Shown: piece by piece, positions 1-7,667 of the stretch
Numbering within the stretch: position 1 is the first letter of the stretch
Layout of the letters: each line of letters begins with the position of its first letter
Origin: Clostridiaceae bacterium
GTDB lineage: Bacteria > Bacillota > Clostridia > Peptostreptococcales > Tindalliaceae
Assembly (NCBI GenBank): GCA_024635995.1
Contig: JAGXHW010000012.1
Location: forward strand, 52,452-116,451
Direction of reading: 5' to 3'
Length of the DNA stretch: 64,000 nucleotides
Made by a program: the position numbers and the translations under genes
The notes under the pieces: model-generated
The model's database searches: none
Seen by the model: the letters and a program-made list of their open reading frames with translations, nothing else
What the model was told of the DNA's origin: nothing

Positions 1-263
1 GCAGCGGCCCGGCCAAAGGTATTGCCATCATTAAAGAGTAAAGCATGGGCATTTTCAGGCAAACCTTGTTTTTCAGCTTCAAAAACACGTATACCTGTCA
101 GTTCGATGGTTCCCGGACTCTGACGCGCCCTTTCATAAGCGTAAGCAACGGTTTTGACATTTTCAACGTTGTTTTGGTAAAACGCAGTTTGAATAGTTGT
201 GCGCATCTGGGATTTTATTATGTCAAAATCTTCCTGACATGTGAATCGATTTATTGTGCTCAT
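1..263 (-). CDS. Unknown protein, N-terminal part only
   Basis: The gene runs off the left edge of the window. The reading frame opens with ATG at 263 behind an AGGAGG ribosome binding site (about 268-273) and stays open to base 1, giving 87 residues that begin MSTINRFTCQEDFDIIKSQM and include a Gly/Asn-rich stretch, LLFNDGNTFGRAA, at the cut end. I do not recognise the family. It is divergent from the racemase gene at 461. A plus-strand open frame across the same bases has no ribosome binding site and looks like a shadow. Confidence 0.6.
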   Translation of the reverse strand, partial: MSTINRFTCQEDFDIIKSQMRTTIQTAFYQNNVENVKTVAYAYERARQSPGTIELTGIRVFEAEKQGLPENAHALLFNDGNTFGRAA

Positions 264-349
264 AACCATCCTCCTGAACTTATTTTTTTATATTATGAAG
301 CTACCATATTCTCAACACAAACTCAAGAAGAAACTAAATTCCATCTTAC

Positions 350-378
350 TTGTACAACTATTATTGTTTAGATATAAT
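350..378 (+). promoter_or_regulatory. Sigma-A type promoter of the racemase gene
   Basis: TTGTAC at 350-355 and TATAAT at 373-378 are separated by 17 bases, a near-consensus vegetative promoter. Transcription would start near 385 and leave a leader of about 75 bases before the TTG start at 461. Confidence 0.6.
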
Positions 379-460
379 CATTTTTGTAAGTTGCTTTTTT
401 GATAGATATTAAGATTTGCAGATCGTTTATTAACTTTTGCTGTAGGAAGAAGGTGAAACC

Positions 461-1171
461 TTGTCGGATAGAGTCATCGGCATTTTAGGTGGTATGGGCC
501 CAGAAGCCACTTGGGATTTATTTGGACGAATCCTAAAATTAACACCTGTGAAAAAGGATTCTGATCATCATCACATCATTATCGACAGCAACAGCAAGAT
601 TCCAGACCGTACTATGGCAATTCTGAAAAGCGGGATAAGTCCTGTGAATGAAATGATTGCAACAGGAAAGCGTCTAGAAAAGGCAGGCGCTTCATTCATT
701 CTTATGCCCTGCATGACAGCCCACTATTTCATAGAACCTGTCAGAGAGGCACTCTCCATTCCTGTTGTAAACGCCTTTTCATTATTACAATCATATATTT
801 ATTCGCTTGCTGTACAGCCGGGCACAATAGCAGTGTTAGCTACCAGTGGCAGTTTAAGTTCCGGTCTTTATGAAAATTATTTATCCGGCTATAATTTATA
901 TATACCTCCTGAAGACATCCAATCAACCCAGGTGATGGATGTTATTTTTGGAAGTGATGGTATCAAGGTAGCGGGGGTAACGACACATAATGTTAAAAGA
1001 CTAAGCAACATGATACTTCATTGTAAAGAGTCAGGTGCTGACATTGTTATTGCAGGTTGCACTGAAATCGGTCTTGCGTTAAAGAACCAAACTATGCCTT
1101 TGCCCGTCATCGATCCACTGGATCTGTTGGCAGCTGAAGCTCATCGCATTGCCTCAAATCCAAAAATCTAA
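461..1171 (+). CDS. Aspartate/glutamate racemase family protein
   Basis: This 236-residue protein belongs to the cofactor-independent Asp/Glu racemase family, which interconverts L- and D-amino acids using two cysteines. The N-terminal GGMGPEAT loop (residues 10-17), Cys84 in PCMTAH and Cys200 in AGCTEIGL mark the two half-sites. The first motif is normally PCNTAH; here Asn is replaced by Met next to the catalytic cysteine, which may alter specificity or activity. The start is TTG at 461 behind AGGAAGAAGGTG. The gene is monocistronic, with its own promoter and a strong hairpin at its end. Aspartate is the likeliest substrate by length and motif, but this is inferred from the family. Confidence 0.88.
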   Translation: MSDRVIGILGGMGPEATWDLFGRILKLTPVKKDSDHHHIIIDSNSKIPDRTMAILKSGISPVNEMIATGKRLEKAGASFILMPCMTAHYFIEPVREALSIPVVNAFSLLQSYIYSLAVQPGTIAVLATSGSLSSGLYENYLSGYNLYIPPEDIQSTQVMDVIFGSDGIKVAGVTTHNVKRLSNMILHCKESGADIVIAGCTEIGLALKNQTMPLPVIDPLDLLAAEAHRIASNPKI

Positions 1172-1219
1172 CGCAACCCCTTTCCTATTTAGACCACTTC
1201 GGAAGGGGGTTGCGTTTCA
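1170..1219. terminator. Terminator between convergent genes
   Basis: A 16-base stem with one mismatch (AACGCAACCCCTTTCC at 1170-1185 against 1201-1216) sits between the racemase and the convergent DJ-1/PfpI gene and can serve both strands. The T tail is short. Confidence 0.7.
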
Positions 1220-1243
1220 AACCAATTATCCTGTTTGCTTTGT

Positions 1244-1861
1244 TTATACTTTCCAGTCACCGTATTCCATGTAAGTTACCGTTTTCTTCTTTATATCCGC
1301 CCCGTATAGTTTTTCAACAACATGCAAGCTTAAATCAATGCCAGCAGAAATACCTGCAGAGGTCATGACCCGGTCGTTATCAATCCATCTCTTATCCCGG
1401 TTAATGCGCGTTCTTGGCGATGCTTTTTCAAGAAGATGAAACACTTCATGATGTGTTACTGCTTCCAGGTCTTCCAACAAGCCCGCCTTACCCAACAAAA
1501 TTGAACCGCTGCAAACCGACATTGTTATGTGCCCATTTTTGTGTACTTGCTTAATCCACTGAATCACCTTATCGTTGTTAACCTCTTTTCGTGTTCCAAC
1601 TCCTCCAGGAATCACCAGCAAATCAATTGGTGGATGATTATCGAAGCTATAATCCACCATAGCTTTCAATCCATTAATGGTCTGAATAGGCCGTCCGTCT
1701 TCACTCAGGGTAAACACCTGAAACATACGGTACTGGTTTAACTCCGCAGTGACAGAAAAAACTTCATATGGACCAGCAAAATCCAGGAGTTCCACTTTGT
1801 TGAATAAATAAATCCCAACTGTCAATAAACCTTGTTCATTGCTATTTTCTGACTTATCCAT
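1244..1861 (-). CDS. DJ-1/PfpI family protein
   Basis: The 205-residue protein has the class-I glutamine amidotransferase-like fold of the DJ-1/PfpI superfamily. The nucleophile-elbow cysteine is Cys117 in SVCSGS, an IPGG loop lies near residue 84, and the acidic residue of the site is probably in the DFAGPYEVF segment (27-35). The overall layout is that of the isonitrile hydratase/AraC-regulator N-domain branch, but no helix-turn-helix domain follows, so this is a stand-alone enzyme or sensor. The substrate cannot be told. It lies 15 bases downstream of the ABC transporter gene on the same strand and may be cotranscribed with it. Confidence 0.8.
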   Translation of the reverse strand: MDKSENSNEQGLLTVGIYLFNKVELLDFAGPYEVFSVTAELNQYRMFQVFTLSEDGRPIQTINGLKAMVDYSFDNHPPIDLLVIPGGVGTRKEVNNDKVIQWIKQVHKNGHITMSVCSGSILLGKAGLLEDLEAVTHHEVFHLLEKASPRTRINRDKRWIDNDRVMTSAGISAGIDLSLHVVEKLYGADIKKKTVTYMEYGDWKV

Positions 1862-1876
1862 ACAGTCACCCCCTCA

Positions 1877-3610
1877 CTATGCAACCACCACAGGTACTTT
1901 GCTGAACTGAGCCTTGTACAATCGTGTGTAATAACCGTTCTGTTTGAGTAGTGATTCATGACTTCCTTCTTCAACAATTCCCTCATCCGTTAGCACCATG
2001 ATTTTATCTGCGTTTTGAATGGTGGCTAACCTGTGAGCAATCACCAGCGTTGTTCTTTGTGATGACAATGCTTCCAGAGATTTTTGAATCAGTTTTTCCG
2101 TTTCGTTATCAAGGGCCGATGTTGCTTCATCCAGGATGAGAATGGGTGGGTTCTTCAGGAATATTCGGGCAATTGATAACCTTTGCTTTTGCCCTCCTGA
2201 TAACATGATGCCCCGTTCTCCAATATAAGTATCATACCCGTTTTCCAATTGAATAATAAACGTATGGGCGTTTGCTTTTTTTGCAGCTTCAATAATCTCG
2301 TCTTCTGAGGCATCCAGGTTGGCATATGCGATATTGTCCCTGACAGTCCCTGAAAATAGAAATACGTCCTGCTGCACAATACCTATGTGTTTTCTCAATG
2401 AACGTTGTGTGAAACTTTTAATATCTCTGTTATCAATGGTGATCAGACCTGTTTCGACTTCATAAAACCGGGGAATTAAATTGCACAAAGTTGTCTTACC
2501 CCCGCCTGATGGGCCAACCAGCGCCACTGTTTCTCCCGGCTTCGCCGTAAAACTGATGTTTTTAAGCACGTGTTCTCTGTTGTTATAACTAAATGTTACA
2601 TTATGAAATTCAATATCACCATTCACGTCACTAATGTCTTTGGCGCCAGGCTGGTCTTTAATATCAGGCTTAATTTCAAGGGTTTCCATAAACCGGTGAA
2701 ATCCAGCCATTCCTTTTTGATAGTTTTCAACCAAAATGGTCAGTTTTCTCATGGGCTGTAAAAACATTGACACATACAGCAAAAATCCTACCAACTGGCC
2801 AATAGACATAGATCCCTGGTATATAAAAATACCTCCAAAAGTGATCACAGACAGGTTAATAATATTCGTGAAAAAATTAATGCCCGCAAAAAATTCTGCC
2901 ATTACTTTCAAAGCATTTTCCTTTGAAGTTCTGAATTCCTCGTTTCCTTTTTTGAATTTTTTCTCTTCATAAGCTTCATTTGTAAAGGATTTAACCACTC
3001 TAACGCCAGAGATGCTGTCTTCCACCTGGGCGTTTATATCCGCCAGTTTTTGCCTCATATTTCGGAACGCTGCCTGCATGCGTTTATTTTTTCTCATGGT
3101 AAAGGTCATGACAATCGGAATCAGTATGAAGGTGATAAGTGTTAATGGTAAATGAATGGATGACATGATGACAAAGGAACCTGCCAATGTAACAAAAGCG
3201 ATAAACAAATCTTCAGGGCCGTGATGAGCAAGTTCAGATATTTCATTCAGGTCATTAACAAGCCTTGACATAACGTGCCCGGTTCTGGTGTTGTCAAAAT
3301 AATTAAATGAAAGGGTTTGTAAATGCTGAAACAAATCCTTTCGCATATGATATTCCATCCTGATTCCCAGTACATGCCCCCAGTAATCAACAACAAACTG
3401 TAAAATGCTCCTCAGTACAAAGAATAGTAACATGCCTCCTGAGATCATCAATAGCAGACGAATATTTCCACTTGGCAATACCTCGTCGATCATTTTTTGA
3501 ACAACAAAGGGAAATACAAGATCCATTAGAGCAGTTAGAAATGCACACCCAAAATCCAATGAGAACAAAGGTAAATGAGGGCGGTAGTAACTGATAAATT
3601 TTCGTATCAT
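1877..3610 (-). CDS. ABC exporter, fused permease and ATPase
   Basis: A 577-residue half-transporter of the MsbA/BmrA/LmrA type that should work as a homodimer in the cytoplasmic membrane. Residues 1-310 hold six predicted membrane helices with the exporter coupling region around 100-120. Residues 330-577 form the nucleotide-binding domain with Walker A GPSGGGKT (366-373), Q-loop QQD (413-415), signature LSGGQ (470-474) and Walker B with catalytic glutamate ILILDE (490-495). All ATPase residues are intact. The substrate (drug, lipid or peptide) cannot be inferred. It is followed directly by the DJ-1/PfpI gene. Confidence 0.93.
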   Translation of the reverse strand: MIRKFISYYRPHLPLFSLDFGCAFLTALMDLVFPFVVQKMIDEVLPSGNIRLLLMISGGMLLFFVLRSILQFVVDYWGHVLGIRMEYHMRKDLFQHLQTLSFNYFDNTRTGHVMSRLVNDLNEISELAHHGPEDLFIAFVTLAGSFVIMSSIHLPLTLITFILIPIVMTFTMRKNKRMQAAFRNMRQKLADINAQVEDSISGVRVVKSFTNEAYEEKKFKKGNEEFRTSKENALKVMAEFFAGINFFTNIINLSVITFGGIFIYQGSMSIGQLVGFLLYVSMFLQPMRKLTILVENYQKGMAGFHRFMETLEIKPDIKDQPGAKDISDVNGDIEFHNVTFSYNNREHVLKNISFTAKPGETVALVGPSGGGKTTLCNLIPRFYEVETGLITIDNRDIKSFTQRSLRKHIGIVQQDVFLFSGTVRDNIAYANLDASEDEIIEAAKKANAHTFIIQLENGYDTYIGERGIMLSGGQKQRLSIARIFLKNPPILILDEATSALDNETEKLIQKSLEALSSQRTTLVIAHRLATIQNADKIMVLTDEGIVEEGSHESLLKQNGYYTRLYKAQFSKVPVVVA

Positions 3611-3718
3611 TGCGAGTTCACCTTTCGGTTCATTAAACTATCTTCATATGACAATGTGTTATTTGCTCAAATGATTGTAACATAGATTCGAATTCCGGGC
3701 AATGAGTTAGCCGCATAG

Positions 3719-3755
3719 AAAAACACCTCCCGTTAAAGTACAGGAAGGTGTTTTG
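3719..3755 (-). terminator. Terminator after the unknown 420-residue gene
   Basis: On the minus strand an AAAACACCTTCC arm and its complement close a hairpin followed by TTTTTC. It ends the transcript of the gene at 3766-5028. Confidence 0.75.
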
Positions 3756-3765
3756 AATGATTGTG

Positions 3766-5028
3766 CTATCGACGATGTAGTTTTGGAGCACCAATGAAGG
3801 ATAATCCATTTTCTGTCAGTGCTCTGGCAGTGTTATTAACAGCTTGGTGTTTATCCATATAATTTTGCTGAAGATTTTCCATATCATCGTTTTCCATGAT
3901 TTCTTCCTTAAGACGGAAATAATCCAGTATACTGGAAGGGTGTTCTCTCGTAACCTCTACATCAGGGTCTCCACCTTCGTGCTTGGCCGCTATATTGGGA
4001 ACACTTTGTGCAAGTTCAATCAACTCATCCCTGCGGTTATAGGGCTGTTTCACAATGGACTGATATGTTTCAGTGATGTGATGTTCGATTCTCACATTAT
4101 TCTCCAAATCCAACTGGTTTCTAATAAAACTACTTAATTCGATGGTTTTATTGTCAACTGCATTACTCAGGTTAAAGCCCACTAATGGTGTTGTGCCATC
4201 GTCCCTGGAAAACAGTTTTGCCATTAACAATGTCCATAAAACGGAATAAGGGTTATCATTTCCCATGAATACTGAAATTTTAAATTCAATGTCAATACCC
4301 AGTTTGTGAATAATGTAGGCAATGAACACTGTACCAGGATTAATGTTTAATACTTGCTTAACACCATAATTTGTATAATAATACAAGTATTCATCAATCC
4401 ACTTCAAAGGATGATCATTGGGTTGACCAATACCTCCAAAGTATCCGGTGATTGTTTCAGGACCGTCTAGATGAACGTTTGACCCATCTGTTCCCTTGGT
4501 GTCCAGTGTTTCCACATAACTGGCCCCTACAATTTGCATTGCAGCAGCGATGGCCAATGTATCCCCCTGGTCATTCTCCTGCTCTTTCATATTTCTCACT
4601 CGAATGTACCTGCCAGGCATGATTTCATCATGCTCGATGGCCGACTTTGCTTCTTCGATTAACCAGGGGAAATATTGTAAAGCACTTATTTCCAGTGTGA
4701 CAGCATTTGCCTCGTTAAAATACTTTCTGGCAGCCTCATCACCGAACACTTTTTGGCGATAATCTGATACGGAGATAAACGCCTGTTGATCTCTTTTAGA
4801 TGTCAGCCATTCCAGGTCTTTGAGATAGGGTGAATTCATTTGATCCAGACGATTAACCAGATTTTCCAGTTTTCTTGCTTTCCTGGCTATTTCGTTAATT
4901 TCAGATGGCGTTCCATACTTACCTATGATCCTTTGGATGTCTCTCATCAAGGGGTTATTCCTATCCAACAAAAAAGTATTAATCTCATCAAGGCGGGCAG
5001 CATCAATACATAAATTTTTCATATCCAT
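3766..5028 (-). CDS. Uncharacterised 420-residue protein
   Basis: I do not recognise this protein. It starts at ATG 5028 behind AAGGAG with a six-base spacer and has no signal peptide or clear membrane segments, so it is probably cytoplasmic. Residues 1-110 look helical and charged. Residues about 150-330 alternate hydrophobic strands and helices, with conserved-looking Gly/Asp/Asn loops such as VETLDTKGTDGSNVH and YFGGIGQPNDHP, suggesting an alpha/beta (perhaps TIM-barrel) enzyme core. The C-terminal 80 residues are acidic and helical. It is monocistronic with its own terminator. Its upstream region carries a PerR/Fur-like box and a C9 tract, suggesting stress- or metal-responsive control. 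Base composition matches its neighbours. Confidence 0.85.
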   Translation of the reverse strand: MDMKNLCIDAARLDEINTFLLDRNNPLMRDIQRIIGKYGTPSEINEIARKARKLENLVNRLDQMNSPYLKDLEWLTSKRDQQAFISVSDYRQKVFGDEAARKYFNEANAVTLEISALQYFPWLIEEAKSAIEHDEIMPGRYIRVRNMKEQENDQGDTLAIAAAMQIVGASYVETLDTKGTDGSNVHLDGPETITGYFGGIGQPNDHPLKWIDEYLYYYTNYGVKQVLNINPGTVFIAYIIHKLGIDIEFKISVFMGNDNPYSVLWTLLMAKLFSRDDGTTPLVGFNLSNAVDNKTIELSSFIRNQLDLENNVRIEHHITETYQSIVKQPYNRRDELIELAQSVPNIAAKHEGGDPDVEVTREHPSSILDYFRLKEEIMENDDMENLQQNYMDKHQAVNNTARALTENGLSFIGAPKLHRR

Positions 5029-5083
5029 GAACCACTCCTTATAATAAATTTACATGAATAAAATTATCTGTAAAACCTATATA

Positions 5084-5092
5084 CCCCCCCCC
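5084..5092. repeat. C9 homopolymer tract in an intergenic region
   Basis: Nine consecutive C (G on the minus strand) lie 56 bases upstream of the ATG of the unknown gene. On the minus strand the tract is immediately followed by TATATA, a possible -10 element, and preceded 9 bases earlier by GTCGAA, so the G run may sit in the promoter spacer. Confidence 0.85.
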
Positions 5093-5115
5093 ACATCTTT
5101 TTTCGACACTTCTCA

Positions 5116-5130
5116 TTATAATGATCATAT
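5116..5130. promoter_or_regulatory. PerR/Fur-like operator
   Basis: TTATAATGATCATAT matches the 7-1-7 PerR box consensus (TTATAAT-N-ATTATAA) at all but two positions and also resembles a Fur box. It lies between the divergent unknown gene (start 5028) and the DUF4349 lipoprotein gene (start 5288). A PerR-type regulator is encoded at 18042-18488. Confidence 0.5.
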
Positions 5131-5287
5131 CGCAATTATCTGAATCATTCAAATATTTTTTTGATTGGTGTCCTTTTGATTGGTTACATATCTAATCTTC
5201 CTTGCATTTTCTTTGGAACCTTTGAGACATCTCGTCGTCTAAATGAATATAAACCGTGAGAAATGATTCTATGGAGGAGGGCTTCAT

Positions 5288-6259
5288 GTGAAAAATAAGT
5301 GGTATTCAGTTAAACTCATCCTTATCCAATTTTTGATTTTTTCTATGTTGTTCATGATCACCGGATGTGGAAGCAATGACAACTCGATGTATGAAAATGA
5401 TACTGCGGGGTCAGCGGAAGAACGCAGCATGGAAGGAGAAATGGCACCTGCGGAACCAGCTTCGCCTGCTCCTGATAGTGATGCTTCTTTGAGCGGCGAT
5501 GGATTCTCGCTGGGACAAACTGTCGAAATTGGCCACAAGATTATTTATTCTGGAGAAGTAATGATGGAAACACTCACCTTTGAAGAATCTGTTGAGCAGA
5601 TCCAGCACTACGTTAATGATATAGGTGGTTTTGCTGAATCTTCATTTGTTGAGGGGCGACGCATCATGGAGACGTCAAGACCACCAAGAAGAACCGCTGT
5701 TTTCACCTTTCGTATTCCTCAACAGCGGTTTCATACCTTTTCAGAGAATCTCAAGGAATTTGGAAATGTACTGTCTTCCAGTACACACGGAGAAAACATT
5801 ACTGAAAGGTACTTTGACACAGAGGCACGGTTGGAAAGTTTAGTCATTCAACAGGAAAGAATGCTGAGTTTGCTTGAAAGAGCAGAAAATATCGAAGATA
5901 TATTACGAATTGAATCTGAATTGACAAACTTGCGCTACCAAATAGAAAACCTCACCGGTACACTTCAGAAATGGGATAACCTGGTTCAGTTTTCAACGAT
6001 TCGTGTAGAGGTTCGAGAAGTTGACCAGGAAACACCGGATCCCGAGACAGCCACCTGGTTTGATGAAATTGGTGAAGCTTTTAAAGATTCCGTTTTGGCT
6101 GTTATCAAAACACTACAGAACATTGTCATATTTCTCATCATGGCGGTACCCTTTGCATTGATATTCATTCCTGTGTTTTTTATTCTGCAAAAACTCTATC
6201 ACTTATACCGAAACAGAAAGAACAAGAATAAAACATCCGATGATAACCAGCAACAATAG
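5288..6259 (+). CDS. DUF4349 domain lipoprotein
   Basis: The 323-residue protein begins with a lipoprotein signal peptide whose lipobox is ITGC (Cys27). A low-complexity Glu/Ala/Pro linker follows (about 30-75), then the DUF4349 domain (about 85-255) with its helical coiled segment around 190-225. One transmembrane helix (about 280-305) and a short Lys/Asn-rich cytoplasmic tail end the protein. DUF4349 proteins are envelope proteins of unknown biochemical role. The start is GTG at 5288 behind GGAGGAGG; the ATG two bases upstream is followed at once by TGA and cannot be used. A strong terminator follows. Confidence 0.88.
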   Translation: MKNKWYSVKLILIQFLIFSMLFMITGCGSNDNSMYENDTAGSAEERSMEGEMAPAEPASPAPDSDASLSGDGFSLGQTVEIGHKIIYSGEVMMETLTFEESVEQIQHYVNDIGGFAESSFVEGRRIMETSRPPRRTAVFTFRIPQQRFHTFSENLKEFGNVLSSSTHGENITERYFDTEARLESLVIQQERMLSLLERAENIEDILRIESELTNLRYQIENLTGTLQKWDNLVQFSTIRVEVREVDQETPDPETATWFDEIGEAFKDSVLAVIKTLQNIVIFLIMAVPFALIFIPVFFILQKLYHLYRNRKNKNKTSDDNQQQ

Positions 6260-6287
6260 TTCGTGTAAAACTATTCGCGGCAGAACA

Positions 6288-6336
6288 TAAAAGACACAGC
6301 GTTTCAATACGAATTGAAACGCTGTGTCTTTTTTTT
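6288..6336 (+). terminator. Strong Rho-independent terminator
   Basis: A nearly perfect 19-base stem (arms AAAGACACAGCGTTTCAAT and its complement) with a three-base loop is followed by eight T. It ends the DUF4349 gene and may also act on the opposite strand for the DegV transcript. Confidence 0.9.
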
Positions 6337-6418
6337 ACATGTACATCTAGGGACATAGCTCCGCCTATACACTTCATGCAGAAGAGAGAGTTTTATCGGT
6401 GGTAGTCCTCAGTTAAAT

Positions 6419-7243
6419 TTAGAAACAAACCAATAAACCACCTATACCAGCATGCGTGCCGATCACAGGCCCCATGGTTGTTAACATCACTTCTTTTGGA
6501 TTGAATTTGTTAATAATTTCATCTTTTAACGCAAGAGCTTCATCAAGGCAATCACAATGTGTTATTGCAACAATTTGATTTTGATAATCCTTCTGTTTCT
6601 TTTCCATTTCTTCAATAAGTAATCGAATTGCTTTTTTCTTTCCCCGGATGGTTTTAAGAATTTTTACATACCCATCTTCAACATGAACCACTGGTTTCAG
6701 GTTTAACAGATTAGCCACAAACTCTTTTGGCTTACTTACCCTTCCACCTTTCACTGCATTTTCAAGGGTTTCCAGATATACAACAACTCTCATATGATCC
6801 CGGTATTCCTTTAACTTTTCAACGATGGAAGATGTTTGCATACCTTCTTTCATCAATTCATAAGCTTTTAAGACCTGCAAGCCAACACCAATAGATCCTG
6901 AAAGTGTATCAAAGACCTCAATGTTATTACCAAGTTCTTCTCTCACCATTAAAGCACCTTCTATGGTACCGCTTAATTTAGATGAAAGGTGGATGCTAAG
7001 TACTTCTCCATGCTGACGGATTCCTTCGCGAAAAGCATCCATGTAACTCTGGGGTGACGGTTGTGATGTCTTGGGTAATGTTGGTGAAGCCGCCATTTTT
7101 TCAAAAAATTCATGATGTGTCAGGTTAACCCCATCAATGTATTGCTTACCGTCTATTTCAATTTGTAGTGGGACCACCAAAATACCCAACTTCTCGATCA
7201 ACTCCCGAGGCAAATCACAGGAACTGTCTGTTACAATTTGCAT
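6419..7243 (-). CDS. DegV family fatty-acid-binding protein
   Basis: The 274-residue protein is a stand-alone DegV (FakB-like) protein that binds a fatty acid and presents its carboxylate for phosphorylation by a FakA-type kinase. The N-terminal IVTDSSCDLP (3-12), the TSQPSP loop (59-64) and the C-terminal GTHAGIGGLLV segment are family hallmarks. A second DegV domain in this window is fused to a kinase-like DAK2 domain (21944-23743), a possible partner. It is the last gene of a minus-strand run that includes a thioredoxin-like protein and an HI0933-type flavoprotein. Confidence 0.92.
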   Translation of the reverse strand: MQIVTDSSCDLPRELIEKLGILVVPLQIEIDGKQYIDGVNLTHHEFFEKMAASPTLPKTSQPSPQSYMDAFREGIRQHGEVLSIHLSSKLSGTIEGALMVREELGNNIEVFDTLSGSIGVGLQVLKAYELMKEGMQTSSIVEKLKEYRDHMRVVVYLETLENAVKGGRVSKPKEFVANLLNLKPVVHVEDGYVKILKTIRGKKKAIRLLIEEMEKKQKDYQNQIVAITHCDCLDEALALKDEIINKFNPKEVMLTTMGPVIGTHAGIGGLLVCF

Positions 7244-7315
7244 GCTTAATCCTCCTCAAATATCATCTTCCACCTATTCTTTGCCACTTAATTATATCAT
7301 CTTTGGTCATGATTA

Positions 7316-7666
7316 TCATTGTTTTTTGCTTTTTTCAAATACATTCTCATTGTTTTCTGACATTTCTTTCAGTCTCTTTTCCACTTCAACCAGGTCGATA
7401 AACCTGGCACTTCTAAAGATCTCTCTTCCCATATGGAATATGATCACAGCAGGCACTGTAAATATCAAATATTGTCCCGAGAGCTCTGGTACGTGATCTG
7501 CAGGGCAGTAACATGTTAAAACATCAGGAAACTTTTTCATTAAAATATCAACTTTTGGTTTAGTGGCATGACAAACCGAACAACTGTCTGTCCCGAAATA
7601 AGCTAACAGGATCGATTCATTGGTAAGTAAATCACTAAATTCCTTTATTGAGCTTACGTTTTTCAT
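7316..7666 (-). CDS. Thioredoxin-like protein with CSVC motif
   Basis: A 116-residue thioredoxin-fold protein with the redox pair Cys29/Cys32 (CSVC) and the cis-proline motif TVPAV near residue 71. The motif is not the CGPC of true thioredoxin, so it probably serves a particular partner. It starts at ATG 7666 behind AAAGGAG, one base after the stop of the upstream flavoprotein gene, which argues for translational coupling and perhaps a functional link. Confidence 0.85.
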   Translation of the reverse strand: MKNVSSIKEFSDLLTNESILLAYFGTDSCSVCHATKPKVDILMKKFPDVLTCYCPADHVPELSGQYLIFTVPAVIIFHMGREIFRSARFIDLVEVEKRLKEMSENNENVFEKSKKQ

Positions 7667-7667
7667 G

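Noticed and set aside
45..371. Plus-strand open frame of 108 codons
   Set aside because: It has no ribosome binding site and lies antisense to a better-supported partial gene that starts at 263 behind AGGAGG.
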